A stretch of DNA of 64,000 nucleotides, from contig NZ_CP061800.1 of the NCBI RefSeq assembly GCF_017377395.1, positions 3,989,633 through 4,053,632 of the forward strand, written 5' to 3'. The translations under genes and the position numbers were made by a program. The DNA comes from Desulfonema magnum (lineage in GTDB: Bacteria; Desulfobacterota; Desulfobacteria; Desulfobacterales; 4be13). Positions within the stretch are counted from its first letter, which is position 1, and each line of letters opens with the position of its first letter. This document shows, in pieces, positions 25,111 through 32,705 of the stretch. The notes under the pieces are model-generated. The model did not search any database and had not been told where the DNA came from. It was given only the letters and a program-made list of their open reading frames with translations.

Positions 25111-25259
25111 ACTCGATGTTCAAGTTTTTTTATGTCATTCCTGCGAAAGCAGGAATCCACTGATCCCGGCCCCCTGGCGTCACCCAAAAGTGGATTCCTG
25201 CTTTCGCAGGAATGACAGGCTTTTTGTCCGAACCGCGTCAGAAAACTTGAACATCGAGA
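25111..25259. mobile_element. MITE-like element, family ACTCGAT/ATCGAGT, copy D
   Basis: Left end ACTCGATGTTCAAGTTTTTT, right end AAAACTTGAACATCGAG. Inside, TCATTCCTGCGAAAGCAGGA and GATTCCTGCTTTCGCAGGAA form two hairpins and also pair with each other. Closest to copy C in layout. Confidence 0.75.
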
Positions 25260-25401
25260 AGTTAATAATCTGCGGCATATCAGGCCAAGTTAAGCAGCCA
25301 AACAAAAATGATAGTCCGAAAGACAACAGAATATCAGATAACAATCTGAATTTTTTGTCATCTTATTTTCATACAGATATGAAACAAAGGATATTTCCGC
25401 C

Positions 25402-26319
25402 ATGCCCCAAATAACATCTGAAAAATGCGTATTACTCGCTAAAAAAATTGAAAAAATCCTCATAAACGGTTTGAATCTGAGCAATGATGTGCTGCATTAC
25501 ATTGACTCCACATTCTCAAATCCTTCTGTAAAGGAGCTTGAGGCGCTTATCAATGATGCGTCCGACTGTGAAAAAGATTCCTTGCTTGAACTTATTTTTT
25601 TTCCGGATGAATCTGTTCAGGTTCAGTTGGAAGAAATCCTGGAACGCCACGATTTTCAGAAGCAGGACAACGACAGGGTTATAAATTGTCTCTTGCTTCA
25701 GCCACCTGAAACAATGTTCTATTTTTCTGATAACAGAGGTGTTTTGAAAATTTTAATGCCGGATTGGGTTGCAGAACAGTTCATATCGCGTCTGAATATT
25801 TCAAAAAAACTGGATAAAAGGCTTGCTCAGGCCATAAAGCGCCATGTATCTGAAAAATACAGACAACGTTTCAAGGTAATGCTGAGAAATACACGATTTG
25901 TCCCCACTGAAAACAAAACGCTCTTTTTATGTCGTTTTTTTGAAAACACGGATGCTGAAAGCGATGATATTATCAGACAACTTAATTTTATTTTGGAGTT
26001 CCTTGATGAGCTCCGGGATGACAGGGACATTTTCCAATCTCTGGCAGATAAAAAGAGATTTTGCTTTCAACATCTTCAAAATCTGGTAAAATTTGAAGAA
26101 CAGTTGCAAAAAACCAATATGGAAACATTAATCCTTCAGGGGGTGAGATCGCCATATACAAGCAGGGCCGATATGTTGGAAAAAATCACTATCATAGACA
26201 CTGTCTGCCTGAGTATTTTTGGTAAAACAGCTTATTCGTCCCCTGATTACGGAAGCCTTGATCTTGGGGAATATTACGGAGAGGCAGACATGGAAAGAAT
26301 GATAAGGACGCTTTCGTAA
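25402..26319 (+). CDS. 305-residue helical protein, unknown function
   Basis: A soluble, mostly helical protein with no signal peptide, membrane segment or metal motif. The N-terminal half has alternating acidic helices (VKELEALINDASDCEKDSLL, then LIFFPDESVQVQLEEILER), the middle has a Lys/Arg-rich segment (KLDKRLAQAIKRHVSEKYRQ), and the C terminus a coiled-coil-like stretch (NLVKFEEQLQKTNMETLI). I do not recognise the family. It stands alone between clusters of MITEs with about 140 bp free upstream, and has AAAGGATATTTCCGCC before the ATG. Composition is like the neighbouring chromosomal genes. Confidence 0.75.
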   Translation: MPQITSEKCVLLAKKIEKILINGLNLSNDVLHYIDSTFSNPSVKELEALINDASDCEKDSLLELIFFPDESVQVQLEEILERHDFQKQDNDRVINCLLLQPPETMFYFSDNRGVLKILMPDWVAEQFISRLNISKKLDKRLAQAIKRHVSEKYRQRFKVMLRNTRFVPTENKTLFLCRFFENTDAESDDIIRQLNFILEFLDELRDDRDIFQSLADKKRFCFQHLQNLVKFEEQLQKTNMETLILQGVRSPYTSRADMLEKITIIDTVCLSIFGKTAYSSPDYGSLDLGEYYGEADMERMIRTLS

Positions 26320-26334
26320 CATCTGTATGAATTA

Positions 26335-26425
26335 TAGTTTCTGAAAACCCGGGTTTCTTTGCCATGCCGCACACAGTCCGGAAACTTTTCGATCTACTGA
26401 GTTTCTGAAAACCCGGGTTTTTTAT
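26335..26425. repeat. paired AAACCCGGGTTT palindromes
   Basis: Two copies of TTTCTGAAAACCCGGGTTT, at 26338 and 26402, are separated by a stretch that includes TTTTCGATCTACTGAG. They resemble the inner hairpin of the ATAAGTACCT element. The first lies just after the stop at 26319 and could act as a terminator. Confidence 0.5.
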
Positions 26426-26496
26426 CTGTTTTCACTGAAAATATTTTCATAAACAGGGGTAAAAAACCGTTTTTTTTTATGACCGTTTCTTATTTC

Positions 26497-26666
26497 CCGA
26501 TAATCAAGTTTTTTTGATCCGATCCGGCCGGACAGCCTGTCATCCCGTTCGACTGAACTCACGCCGAAGCCTGTGAAATCAGGAATCCGTTTCCGGCCGA
26601 TGCCGCGGTTCTGAGGCTGTGGATTCCTGCTTTCGCAGGAATGACAAAAAAATTTGATTATCGAGT
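26497..26666. mobile_element. MITE-like element, family ACTCGAT/ATCGAGT, copy E
   Basis: Left end CCCGATAATCAAGTTTTTTT (slightly eroded), right end AAATTTGATTATCGAGT, with hairpin ATTCCTGCTTTCGCAGGAAT at 26624-26643. The middle (CCGTTCGACTGAACTCACGC) is closest to copy A. Confidence 0.75.
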
Positions 26667-26751
26667 ATCTGCTTTCCCTGTGCTTTAGGGAACGGAATAC
26701 AAAAGGATCAGCAAAGTCCGTCAGAATCAGAAAAGGACATCCCAAAAAAAC

Positions 26752-28191
26752 TTATGACCGATCTTCTTTTACAGAGGTTTCCAATTTAAGCCGATATTTC
26801 TCAATTTTGGAATGCAGAGTGGGTCTGGAAAGGCCGAGAAGCTTTGCCGCGCGGGAACGATTGCCTCCGGTAAATTTCAGCGATTCGCTGATGAGGATGC
26901 AGGCAAAATGATCCATGCATGACTCAAACATATTTTTACGCAGATTTGTGATCAGTTCCCGCTGTATGATCTGATGCAATATCTGATCCAGATTATTTTC
27001 GTCTGTGCCCTCGCGGGGCCTGTTCTCGCTGATGACCTGGGTAATATCATTCGGAGAAAGCGGAGCTCCCCGGTTGAATATCAGTGCTTTCTGAATAACA
27101 TTGGAAAGCTCTCTCACATTGCCCGGCCACGAATACTCGGCAAGCAGTTTTTTTGCCTTGTCAGTAATTCCGGGGTTATCCATGCCCCCTTCCGCGGAAT
27201 AACGGGAAAGGAAATACTCTGTAAGAAGCGGAATATCTCCTGCACGTCGGCAAAGCGGGGGAAGCCAGATCGTGACAACCTTGAGACGATAATAAAGGTC
27301 TTCACGAAACCGCCCGTTTGTAATCGCGTCTTCAAGGTTCCGGTTGGTCGCGGCAATAATACGAACATCCACAGAAATATTTTCACGCCCCCCGAGACGT
27401 TCAATACTTTTTTCCTGGATCAGTCTCAGCATCTTGGATTGTAAGCTGAAGGGCATGTCCCCGATTTCATCTAAAAAAATAGTTCCGCCATGGGCCTGTT
27501 CGATCTTTCCCACGCGACGATGGGCAGCCCCGGTAAAAGCCCCTTTTTCATAACCGAACAGCTCACTTTCCAACAAAGTGTCAGGGATCGCCACACAATT
27601 GATCACAAGAAAAGGATTGTTCGCGCGGAGACTGTGCTGGTAAACAGCCCGGGCCACCAGCTCTTTTCCTGTGCCGGAGTCTCCCCGGATGAGTACTGTG
27701 GCATCCGTGGAGGCTACCCGGCCAATAGCCTTGTAAACATCCTGCATGGGGCTGCTTCGCCCAATAATCGCTTCATGAGATGTTGTTTTATCAGGAGTGA
27801 CGTCCATGTCCACTGGTGAACGCATAAAACGACCCGCCTCCAGGGCCTGTTTGATGACAATTAGCATATCAGGAATATCAAAGGGCTTGAGAATATAGTC
27901 AAAAGCCCCCATCTTAGTGGCCTCAATAGCTGTTTCGGTGGTGCCGTAAGCAGTCATAATGATCACAGGGAGTTTTGGTTCTATTTCATGTATGGCCCGG
28001 AAAGTCTCCAGACCGTTCATCCCTGGCAGACGCACATCCAAGATAACCATATCCAGTATTTTTTTTCCTATCACATCCAGACCGGATTCACCGGAGGCTG
28101 CGCTCTCCACGCTGTAACCCTCCTCGGTCAGAAGCTTATGAAAACTTTTCCGCAACTGGTCATCGTCGTCAATAATCAGAATGGTGCTCAA
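26752..28191 (-). CDS. sigma-54-dependent response regulator, NtrC family
   Basis: A 479-residue three-domain activator. The receiver domain (1-120) has the phospho-acceptor D52 (VILDVRLPG) and K102. The AAA+ domain has Walker A GDSGTGKE (170-177), the sigma-54 contact loop GAFTGA (217-222) and Walker B GGTIFLDEIGDM. The C terminus is a Fis-type helix-turn-helix (GGNRSRAAKLLGLSRPTLHS). It is the last gene of the transporter-kinase-receiver-regulator series and probably acts on the sigma-54 promoter at 32112-32126 upstream of that series. It lies 50 bp after the lone receiver gene. Confidence 0.95.
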   Translation of the reverse strand: MSTILIIDDDDQLRKSFHKLLTEEGYSVESAASGESGLDVIGKKILDMVILDVRLPGMNGLETFRAIHEIEPKLPVIIMTAYGTTETAIEATKMGAFDYILKPFDIPDMLIVIKQALEAGRFMRSPVDMDVTPDKTTSHEAIIGRSSPMQDVYKAIGRVASTDATVLIRGDSGTGKELVARAVYQHSLRANNPFLVINCVAIPDTLLESELFGYEKGAFTGAAHRRVGKIEQAHGGTIFLDEIGDMPFSLQSKMLRLIQEKSIERLGGRENISVDVRIIAATNRNLEDAITNGRFREDLYYRLKVVTIWLPPLCRRAGDIPLLTEYFLSRYSAEGGMDNPGITDKAKKLLAEYSWPGNVRELSNVIQKALIFNRGAPLSPNDITQVISENRPREGTDENNLDQILHQIIQRELITNLRKNMFESCMDHFACILISESLKFTGGNRSRAAKLLGLSRPTLHSKIEKYRLKLETSVKEDRS

Positions 28192-28241
28192 TATTCAGAT
28201 CCTCCGTTGTAGGGAACGATCTGAAACCGCCCCCTGTCATG

Positions 28242-28685
28242 TCAGAAAACTCCCCCGGTTTTTCTTGAAAGGAGTTTGGCTTCTGCTTTTCTGATACGTT
28301 CTTCCTGTTCATCTTTTTTCTTTCTGGCACCCTCCAGTTTTTCTGACAGATCATCAAAATCAGCCGGTTTTAAAAGATAATCAAAGGCCCCGAGTTTCAT
28401 TCCCTCCACTGCTGTTTCCGTGGTCCCGTGTCCCGTCAGCATGATGACTTCGATCAGCGGAAACCGCTTTTTTATCTCTTTCAGGACTTCAATGCCATCC
28501 ATGCCCGGCATCTTAATATCAAGGATCACCACATCAATATTATCTTTTTCGAGCAGGTCAAGGCATTCCTTACCGCTATATGCGGGCGTGACCTTTTCTC
28601 CGGTTTCGTTCAGTCTCAGGGAAAGCATTTCCACAAAATCTTTCTCATCATCAACGACCAATATTTTGGTTGGTATTTTAATCAT
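28242..28685 (-). CDS. stand-alone receiver-domain response regulator
   Basis: A 147-residue protein: one CheY-like receiver domain (DDE at 12-14, phospho-acceptor D56 in VILDIKMPG, T84, K106) followed by a short basic/acidic coiled-coil tail (KLEGARKKKDEQEERIRKAE). It has no output domain. It probably acts as a phosphorelay intermediate or a protein-interaction switch between the kinase upstream and the NtrC-type activator downstream. AAGGAG lies ten bases before the ATG. Confidence 0.92.
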   Translation of the reverse strand: MIKIPTKILVVDDEKDFVEMLSLRLNETGEKVTPAYSGKECLDLLEKDNIDVVILDIKMPGMDGIEVLKEIKKRFPLIEVIMLTGHGTTETAVEGMKLGAFDYLLKPADFDDLSEKLEGARKKKDEQEERIRKAEAKLLSRKTGGVF

Positions 28686-28736
28686 GGCATGTTTTCTCCT
28701 TTATTTCAATAGATATAAAAAATTACTATATGAAAG

Positions 28737-28763
28737 TGTTAGGTGTTAAGTGTTAAGTGTTAG
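28737..28763. repeat. heptamer tandem repeat (GTGTTAG/GTGTTAA)
   Basis: Four units of GTGTTAG or GTGTTAA, the same heptamer as at 4138 and 16681, in the kinase-receiver spacer. To its right (28860-28912) is a stem GGAAGCCGGATAAGAA / TTCTTATCCGGTTTCC with A/T-rich flanks that could terminate transcription in either direction. Confidence 0.6.
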
Positions 28764-28967
28764 GAAAAATTATAAATTTTTCATTGTACTATAAAAAATT
28801 AAAAAAACGACCATGGCAGGTCTGAGCCGTAGATTCACATAGGTTACTGCAATGACTACAAGGAAGCCGGATAAGAAAAGAAAAAAAATGCCCTTCTTAT
28901 CCGGTTTCCCTTTACAAAATCAATTTGGGTTGTCAACACGCTTCTGCATACGGATTATAAAAAAATT

Positions 28968-30224
28968 TTATAAACCAAGTTTTTTCCAAAAATCCGGCCG
29001 GCTGTTTTTTTCAGGTTCTTCTTCTGTTTTATGATACCGGGGCAGGGTGATGCAAAAGACAGTGCCTTTCCCCACCTCGCTCTCCACTTCGATGTTTCCG
29101 CCAAGCTTATTAATAATCCCCTGGCTGACAAACAACCCGAGTCCTGTCCCTTTGCCGGGGCTTTTGGTGCTGAAAAAAGGCTCGAATATTTTCTTCAGAT
29201 TTTCTTTGGGAATACCTTGCCCGGTATCTTCCACCCTGAGTTCAACAGCTTCGGTGCTGTTGTTTTTCCTCTGTTCTCTGGCCGGAGAAGCCTGGGAACG
29301 AAGGCAGGCCGGAGCCTGAAAATGAGACAACACACTGCTGCTTATGGTGATCTTTCCTCCGGGAGAGGTCGCATGAATCGCATTGTTTAAAAGATTAATC
29401 AAGACCTGCCTCAGCCGGTAAGGGTCTGTCCAGATATTTCCCGCGGAAGGTTTTGTTTTCCGGACAATTTCAATATCCTTATTTACGACCTCCCTGTTTA
29501 TCAGCCGGACCGACTCTTCCACCAGTTCCTCCAAATTTATCTCAGAAAGTGCGGAGTCATGTTTTTGGACAAAATCCAGCAACTGATGTGTAATTCTCCT
29601 GGCCCTTTCAACGCTTTTTTCGATTTTTCCCAACCCCTTTTCAAAATCTGCTTTTCGGGGCATTTCAGCGAGTTCTTCTTTTTTCAGAAGAAGTTCCATC
29701 CATCCGGTTGCTTCTTTGATGATCGCCAGCGGATTGTTGATTTCATGAGCCACGCCGGTTGCCAGGGTCCCCAGAGAGGCAAGCCTTTCCGTGACGATCA
29801 TCTGCTGCTCCATTTTTTCCCTGAATTCCGCCTCCTTTTCTTTATCTTCCAGCCGCTGGATCTTCTCATAAGCCTGCTTGATTTTTTCCAGCAGGTGTTC
29901 CAGTTCCACAGGCTTGGTCAGATAATCAAAGGCTCCGGCTTTGATACCTTCGACGCCATCCGGCGTGCTTGAATGGGCGGTCAGAAGTATGACTTCTGTT
30001 TTCTGATACTTTTTTTTGATATGATGAAGAACTTCAAGCCCGTCCATACCTGGCATTTTAACATCCAGTATGACAACATCTGCCTGATTTTTCTCAAGCA
30101 TCGCCAGACATTCTTCCCCGTTTCCCGCCTGTTCCGCGGAAAGTCCTCTTTTTTTCAGGCGTCTGGCAATGATATTCCGAAAATCCTCTTCATCATCCAC
30201 AAGAAGAAGGCGTATGTTTTCCAT
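28968..30224 (-). CDS. cytosolic REC-HisKA-HATPase histidine kinase
   Basis: A 418-residue soluble kinase whose only input module is an N-terminal receiver domain (D54 in VILDVKMPG). A coiled-coil linker (110-145) leads to the HisKA dimer domain with phospho-acceptor H160 (GVAHEINNPLAI), the N box (RQVLINLLNNAIHA), G1 (VEDTGQGIP), F (IFEPFFSTK) and G2 (GTGLGLFVS) boxes. There is no membrane segment, so it takes its signal from another phosphorylated protein or from a cytosolic contact. It begins one base after the transporter stop codon, which suggests translational coupling. Confidence 0.93.
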   Translation of the reverse strand: MENIRLLLVDDEEDFRNIIARRLKKRGLSAEQAGNGEECLAMLEKNQADVVILDVKMPGMDGLEVLHHIKKKYQKTEVILLTAHSSTPDGVEGIKAGAFDYLTKPVELEHLLEKIKQAYEKIQRLEDKEKEAEFREKMEQQMIVTERLASLGTLATGVAHEINNPLAIIKEATGWMELLLKKEELAEMPRKADFEKGLGKIEKSVERARRITHQLLDFVQKHDSALSEINLEELVEESVRLINREVVNKDIEIVRKTKPSAGNIWTDPYRLRQVLINLLNNAIHATSPGGKITISSSVLSHFQAPACLRSQASPAREQRKNNSTEAVELRVEDTGQGIPKENLKKIFEPFFSTKSPGKGTGLGLFVSQGIINKLGGNIEVESEVGKGTVFCITLPRYHKTEEEPEKNSRPDFWKKLGL

Positions 30225-30225
30225 A

Positions 30226-31806
30226 TTAAACCAGTCCTAAGAGTTTCCACCATGTAGATGCCACCAATATCAGAACAAGCAATAAAACCGGTGTTGCAAT
30301 CACCCCCAGCTTTGTGAGGTCAGAAGATTTAAAATACCGGTAACTGTAAGCAATGGCATTGGGCGGACAGCCAATGACCAGAAGCATGGCAAAGGAGGTG
30401 GCGGTTCCGAGACACAGCGACAGGACTCTGGGGTCAACGCCCTCCAGTATGGCCATGGGAATAACGATGGGCAATATCAATGCTGCGGCCGCCACATTGG
30501 CCATGGCATTGGTAACCAGTGCGCCAAAAACGCCGACACCCACAAACAGCAGAAACCATCCCCCGCCCTGAACCAGCGGAAAAAAGAGATAGGCAAAATA
30601 ATCGGCTGCCCCCGAGTAGCCCATGGCCAGTCCCAGGGAAATACCGCCGCCAAAAATAAACAGGGCTGTTCCCCATTCAAGATTTTCATGAATATCATCC
30701 CATTTTAAGACCCCGGTGAGTACCAGTGCCGTAATTCCCAGCATTCCGGTGACAGAGTAATGAAAACCATGAAAGCCTTTGGTCAGCCACAGGAGGAAAC
30801 ACAGCGCAATAATGATAAGTGTCTTTTTTTCCAAAGCAGTCCACGGCCCGAGGTCTTCATCAAATGCAGGCAGTTTGTATTTGGGATTGGGACGATAGAC
30901 AAAATAAACAATCAGAACAGCAATAGGTACGGTAAGAATAGCCGCGGGCATGGCGAATTTTATCCAGTCTAAAAAGGAGATTTCTATGCCGGTAAATTCT
31001 TTGAGAAAAGCAGCGGAAACCATGCAGCGGCCTCCGCCGACCAATGTGCCCATGCCGCCGCAGGAACAGGCAAAAGGAAGGGAAAGCATCATAAATTTTG
31101 CTGTATTGGTGTGCGGCTCAATACCTACCGCACGCATCAGCGGAAGCATGGTGACAATACCGATGGCACAGGCTGCCGCGTCATGCATAAAAGAAGAAGA
31201 GATGCCCAGCCCCATGGCGATAATAAATGTGAACCGGGTAACGCTGGTCCCCGCCTTTTTGATAATATAATATCCGAGACGTTTTGTAAGACCGACTTTG
31301 TCCAGTGATATGGCAAAAATCAGACAACACATGATGAAAACAACCACCGGATGCATATAAGGTGCCCACGCGTTTTTGACATCGGTAATTCCCATAACGA
31401 CCAGGAACACGCCGATACATATGGCTGTGATCTCAAGGGGAATGGGTTCAGCAACAAAAAGAAAAATAAGAACTGCTAAAATTGCAAGAAATCGTTTGGC
31501 TCTCGGAGAAAGGCCGTTCACATAATCCACTTGGACGTCTTTCATATTCAGATCAGCGGCTTTTTCTGCAAGAAATGTCTGTCTGCCTTCCGGACTTCCC
31601 GGGGCTTTTGTTTCAACGATATATGTGGTGCTGTCTTTTTTATCAGCAGGAATAAGGGTAAAATGTTCCTGAACGGTCTGAAATAAGGCTCGGGTTTCGT
31701 CACCGGTGATTTTAAACTTTGTTCCTTCCGGTCGGGGCAACAGCATAACGATAATACCAATGGCAAGCCCTATACAGAGTTGAAATCCTTTACTTTTAAA
31801 AAACAT
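30226..31806 (-). CDS. DASS (SLC13-type) divalent-anion/sodium symporter with N-terminal extension
   Basis: A 526-residue inner-membrane transporter. From about residue 95 it follows the DASS family with some 11-12 hydrophobic segments; the signature blocks FIMCCLIFAISLDKVGLTKR, the SSSFMHDAAACAIGIVTMLP loop, LSLPFACSCGGMGTLVGGG and the second NAMANVAAAALILPIVIP are present. Residues 1-95 are unusual: one hydrophobic segment and then a soluble segment of about 60 residues (KFKITGDETRALFQTVQEHF) before the normal first helix, probably exposed outside. The substrate may be a dicarboxylate, sulfate or thiosulfate; undecided. AAGGAG precedes the ATG. The three signalling genes downstream look like its operon partners. 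Confidence 0.9.
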   Translation of the reverse strand: MFFKSKGFQLCIGLAIGIIVMLLPRPEGTKFKITGDETRALFQTVQEHFTLIPADKKDSTTYIVETKAPGSPEGRQTFLAEKAADLNMKDVQVDYVNGLSPRAKRFLAILAVLIFLFVAEPIPLEITAICIGVFLVVMGITDVKNAWAPYMHPVVVFIMCCLIFAISLDKVGLTKRLGYYIIKKAGTSVTRFTFIIAMGLGISSSFMHDAAACAIGIVTMLPLMRAVGIEPHTNTAKFMMLSLPFACSCGGMGTLVGGGRCMVSAAFLKEFTGIEISFLDWIKFAMPAAILTVPIAVLIVYFVYRPNPKYKLPAFDEDLGPWTALEKKTLIIIALCFLLWLTKGFHGFHYSVTGMLGITALVLTGVLKWDDIHENLEWGTALFIFGGGISLGLAMGYSGAADYFAYLFFPLVQGGGWFLLFVGVGVFGALVTNAMANVAAAALILPIVIPMAILEGVDPRVLSLCLGTATSFAMLLVIGCPPNAIAYSYRYFKSSDLTKLGVIATPVLLLVLILVASTWWKLLGLV

Positions 31807-32111
31807 TTTTTCTCCTTTTTATGGTTAGGTTGACAAATCAGTTTTTTCCTCATGTTACAAGAGGAATTTTCTTATTCTGTTCCAAAAAACTGATCTCAGA
31901 GGCGTATGAGATCGCCCGGATACCCATATTTAAATCAGGTTTTGCTTTCCGGACAGTTTTTTTTAACGAGCATGAAAAAAATGATTACTGCTATGAAAAA
32001 TTTAATTTTTAAGCATCTTATTTTTATGGCAATTTTACAGAACCTCCTTTTTTTTCAAATATCATAACTGCCCCGGGCGTTCAGATGTAACTCAACATTT
32101 GAAACTAATAA
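31807..32111. other. leader of the transporter-signalling operon
   Basis: About 305 bases lie between the sigma-54 promoter and the transporter ATG. They are AT rich and carry no gene or known repeat. A hairpin TTTTTTCCTCATGT... is not convincing. A long 5-prime leader may hold regulatory structure but none is recognised. Confidence 0.4.
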
Positions 32112-32126
32112 GCAATCCTTGTGCCA
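32112..32126 (-). promoter_or_regulatory. sigma-54 (-24/-12) promoter
   Basis: On the minus strand the sequence is TGGCAC, five bases AAGGA, then TTGC followed by TT, an exact match to the RpoN consensus including GG at -24 and GC at -12. It points to the transporter gene at 31806. An NtrC-type activator is encoded at the end of the same gene series, so the operon may regulate itself. The upstream activator-binding site (expected 80-150 bases further right) is not identified. Confidence 0.8.
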
Positions 32127-32261
32127 AAAAAATAGGATCAAAAAATAAACCAAATAACCTATTAAAAAATTTAATAAATTTTGAAAAAAAATAAATTTTG
32201 GAAAGCTTATTAAAAGGATCAGGTGTCAGCTTTTTTTACAGAATGTAAAGATTTGAAAACA

Positions 32262-32336
32262 ATGCCACAAAGACACAAAAAGACACGGAAAGAGCCTTTG
32301 TGAGACTTCGCGCCTTTGTGCCTTCGTGGTATTTAT
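32262..32336. repeat. single copy of the CACGAAGGCACCAAGACACG hairpin family
   Basis: AATGCCACAAAGACACAAAA pairs with TTTGTGCCTTCGTGGTATT across an AGACACGGAAAGAG/CTTTGTGAG loop. It is a lone, diverged relative of the unit that is repeated eight times at 61604-62283. Confidence 0.6.
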
Positions 32337-32419
32337 AAGCCGCGCATAGCGTCAGTTTTCCCCGAATTGGCATTCGGAGAGGACGGTATGCTCTGATATA
32401 ATAATTTCAGTAGGTTGAT

Positions 32420-32446
32420 CCCTCTCCTAAATCCGTTATAATTAGC
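32420..32446. repeat. solitary degenerate end of the CTGATTATAACGG family
   Basis: CCTCTCCTAAATCCGTTATA followed by ATTAG matches the right end of the IS at 6530-7896 with two changes. No partner left end is visible within several hundred bases. Confidence 0.55.
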
Positions 32447-32705
32447 CGGTTTGAAAAACACTGAGCTGAAAGTGTTTTTATCTAAAGCAATAACTAACTG
32501 ATTAAATTTTTTCTTTTATATTAAAAAAAGCCAGGCGTTCTCCTCTGTGATGGGCTATTTTTCCCCCTGAAATACTCCCTCTGCCCCATTGACTTTTTTT
32601 TCTTTTCCATGAAATGAATAAAGTAAAAACAAAAACAGATCAGTTCAGGGGATCAGCGGAAAACTTACCAATTTTTTTAATAGGAGATAAAGGGAGATTT
32701 GAAAA

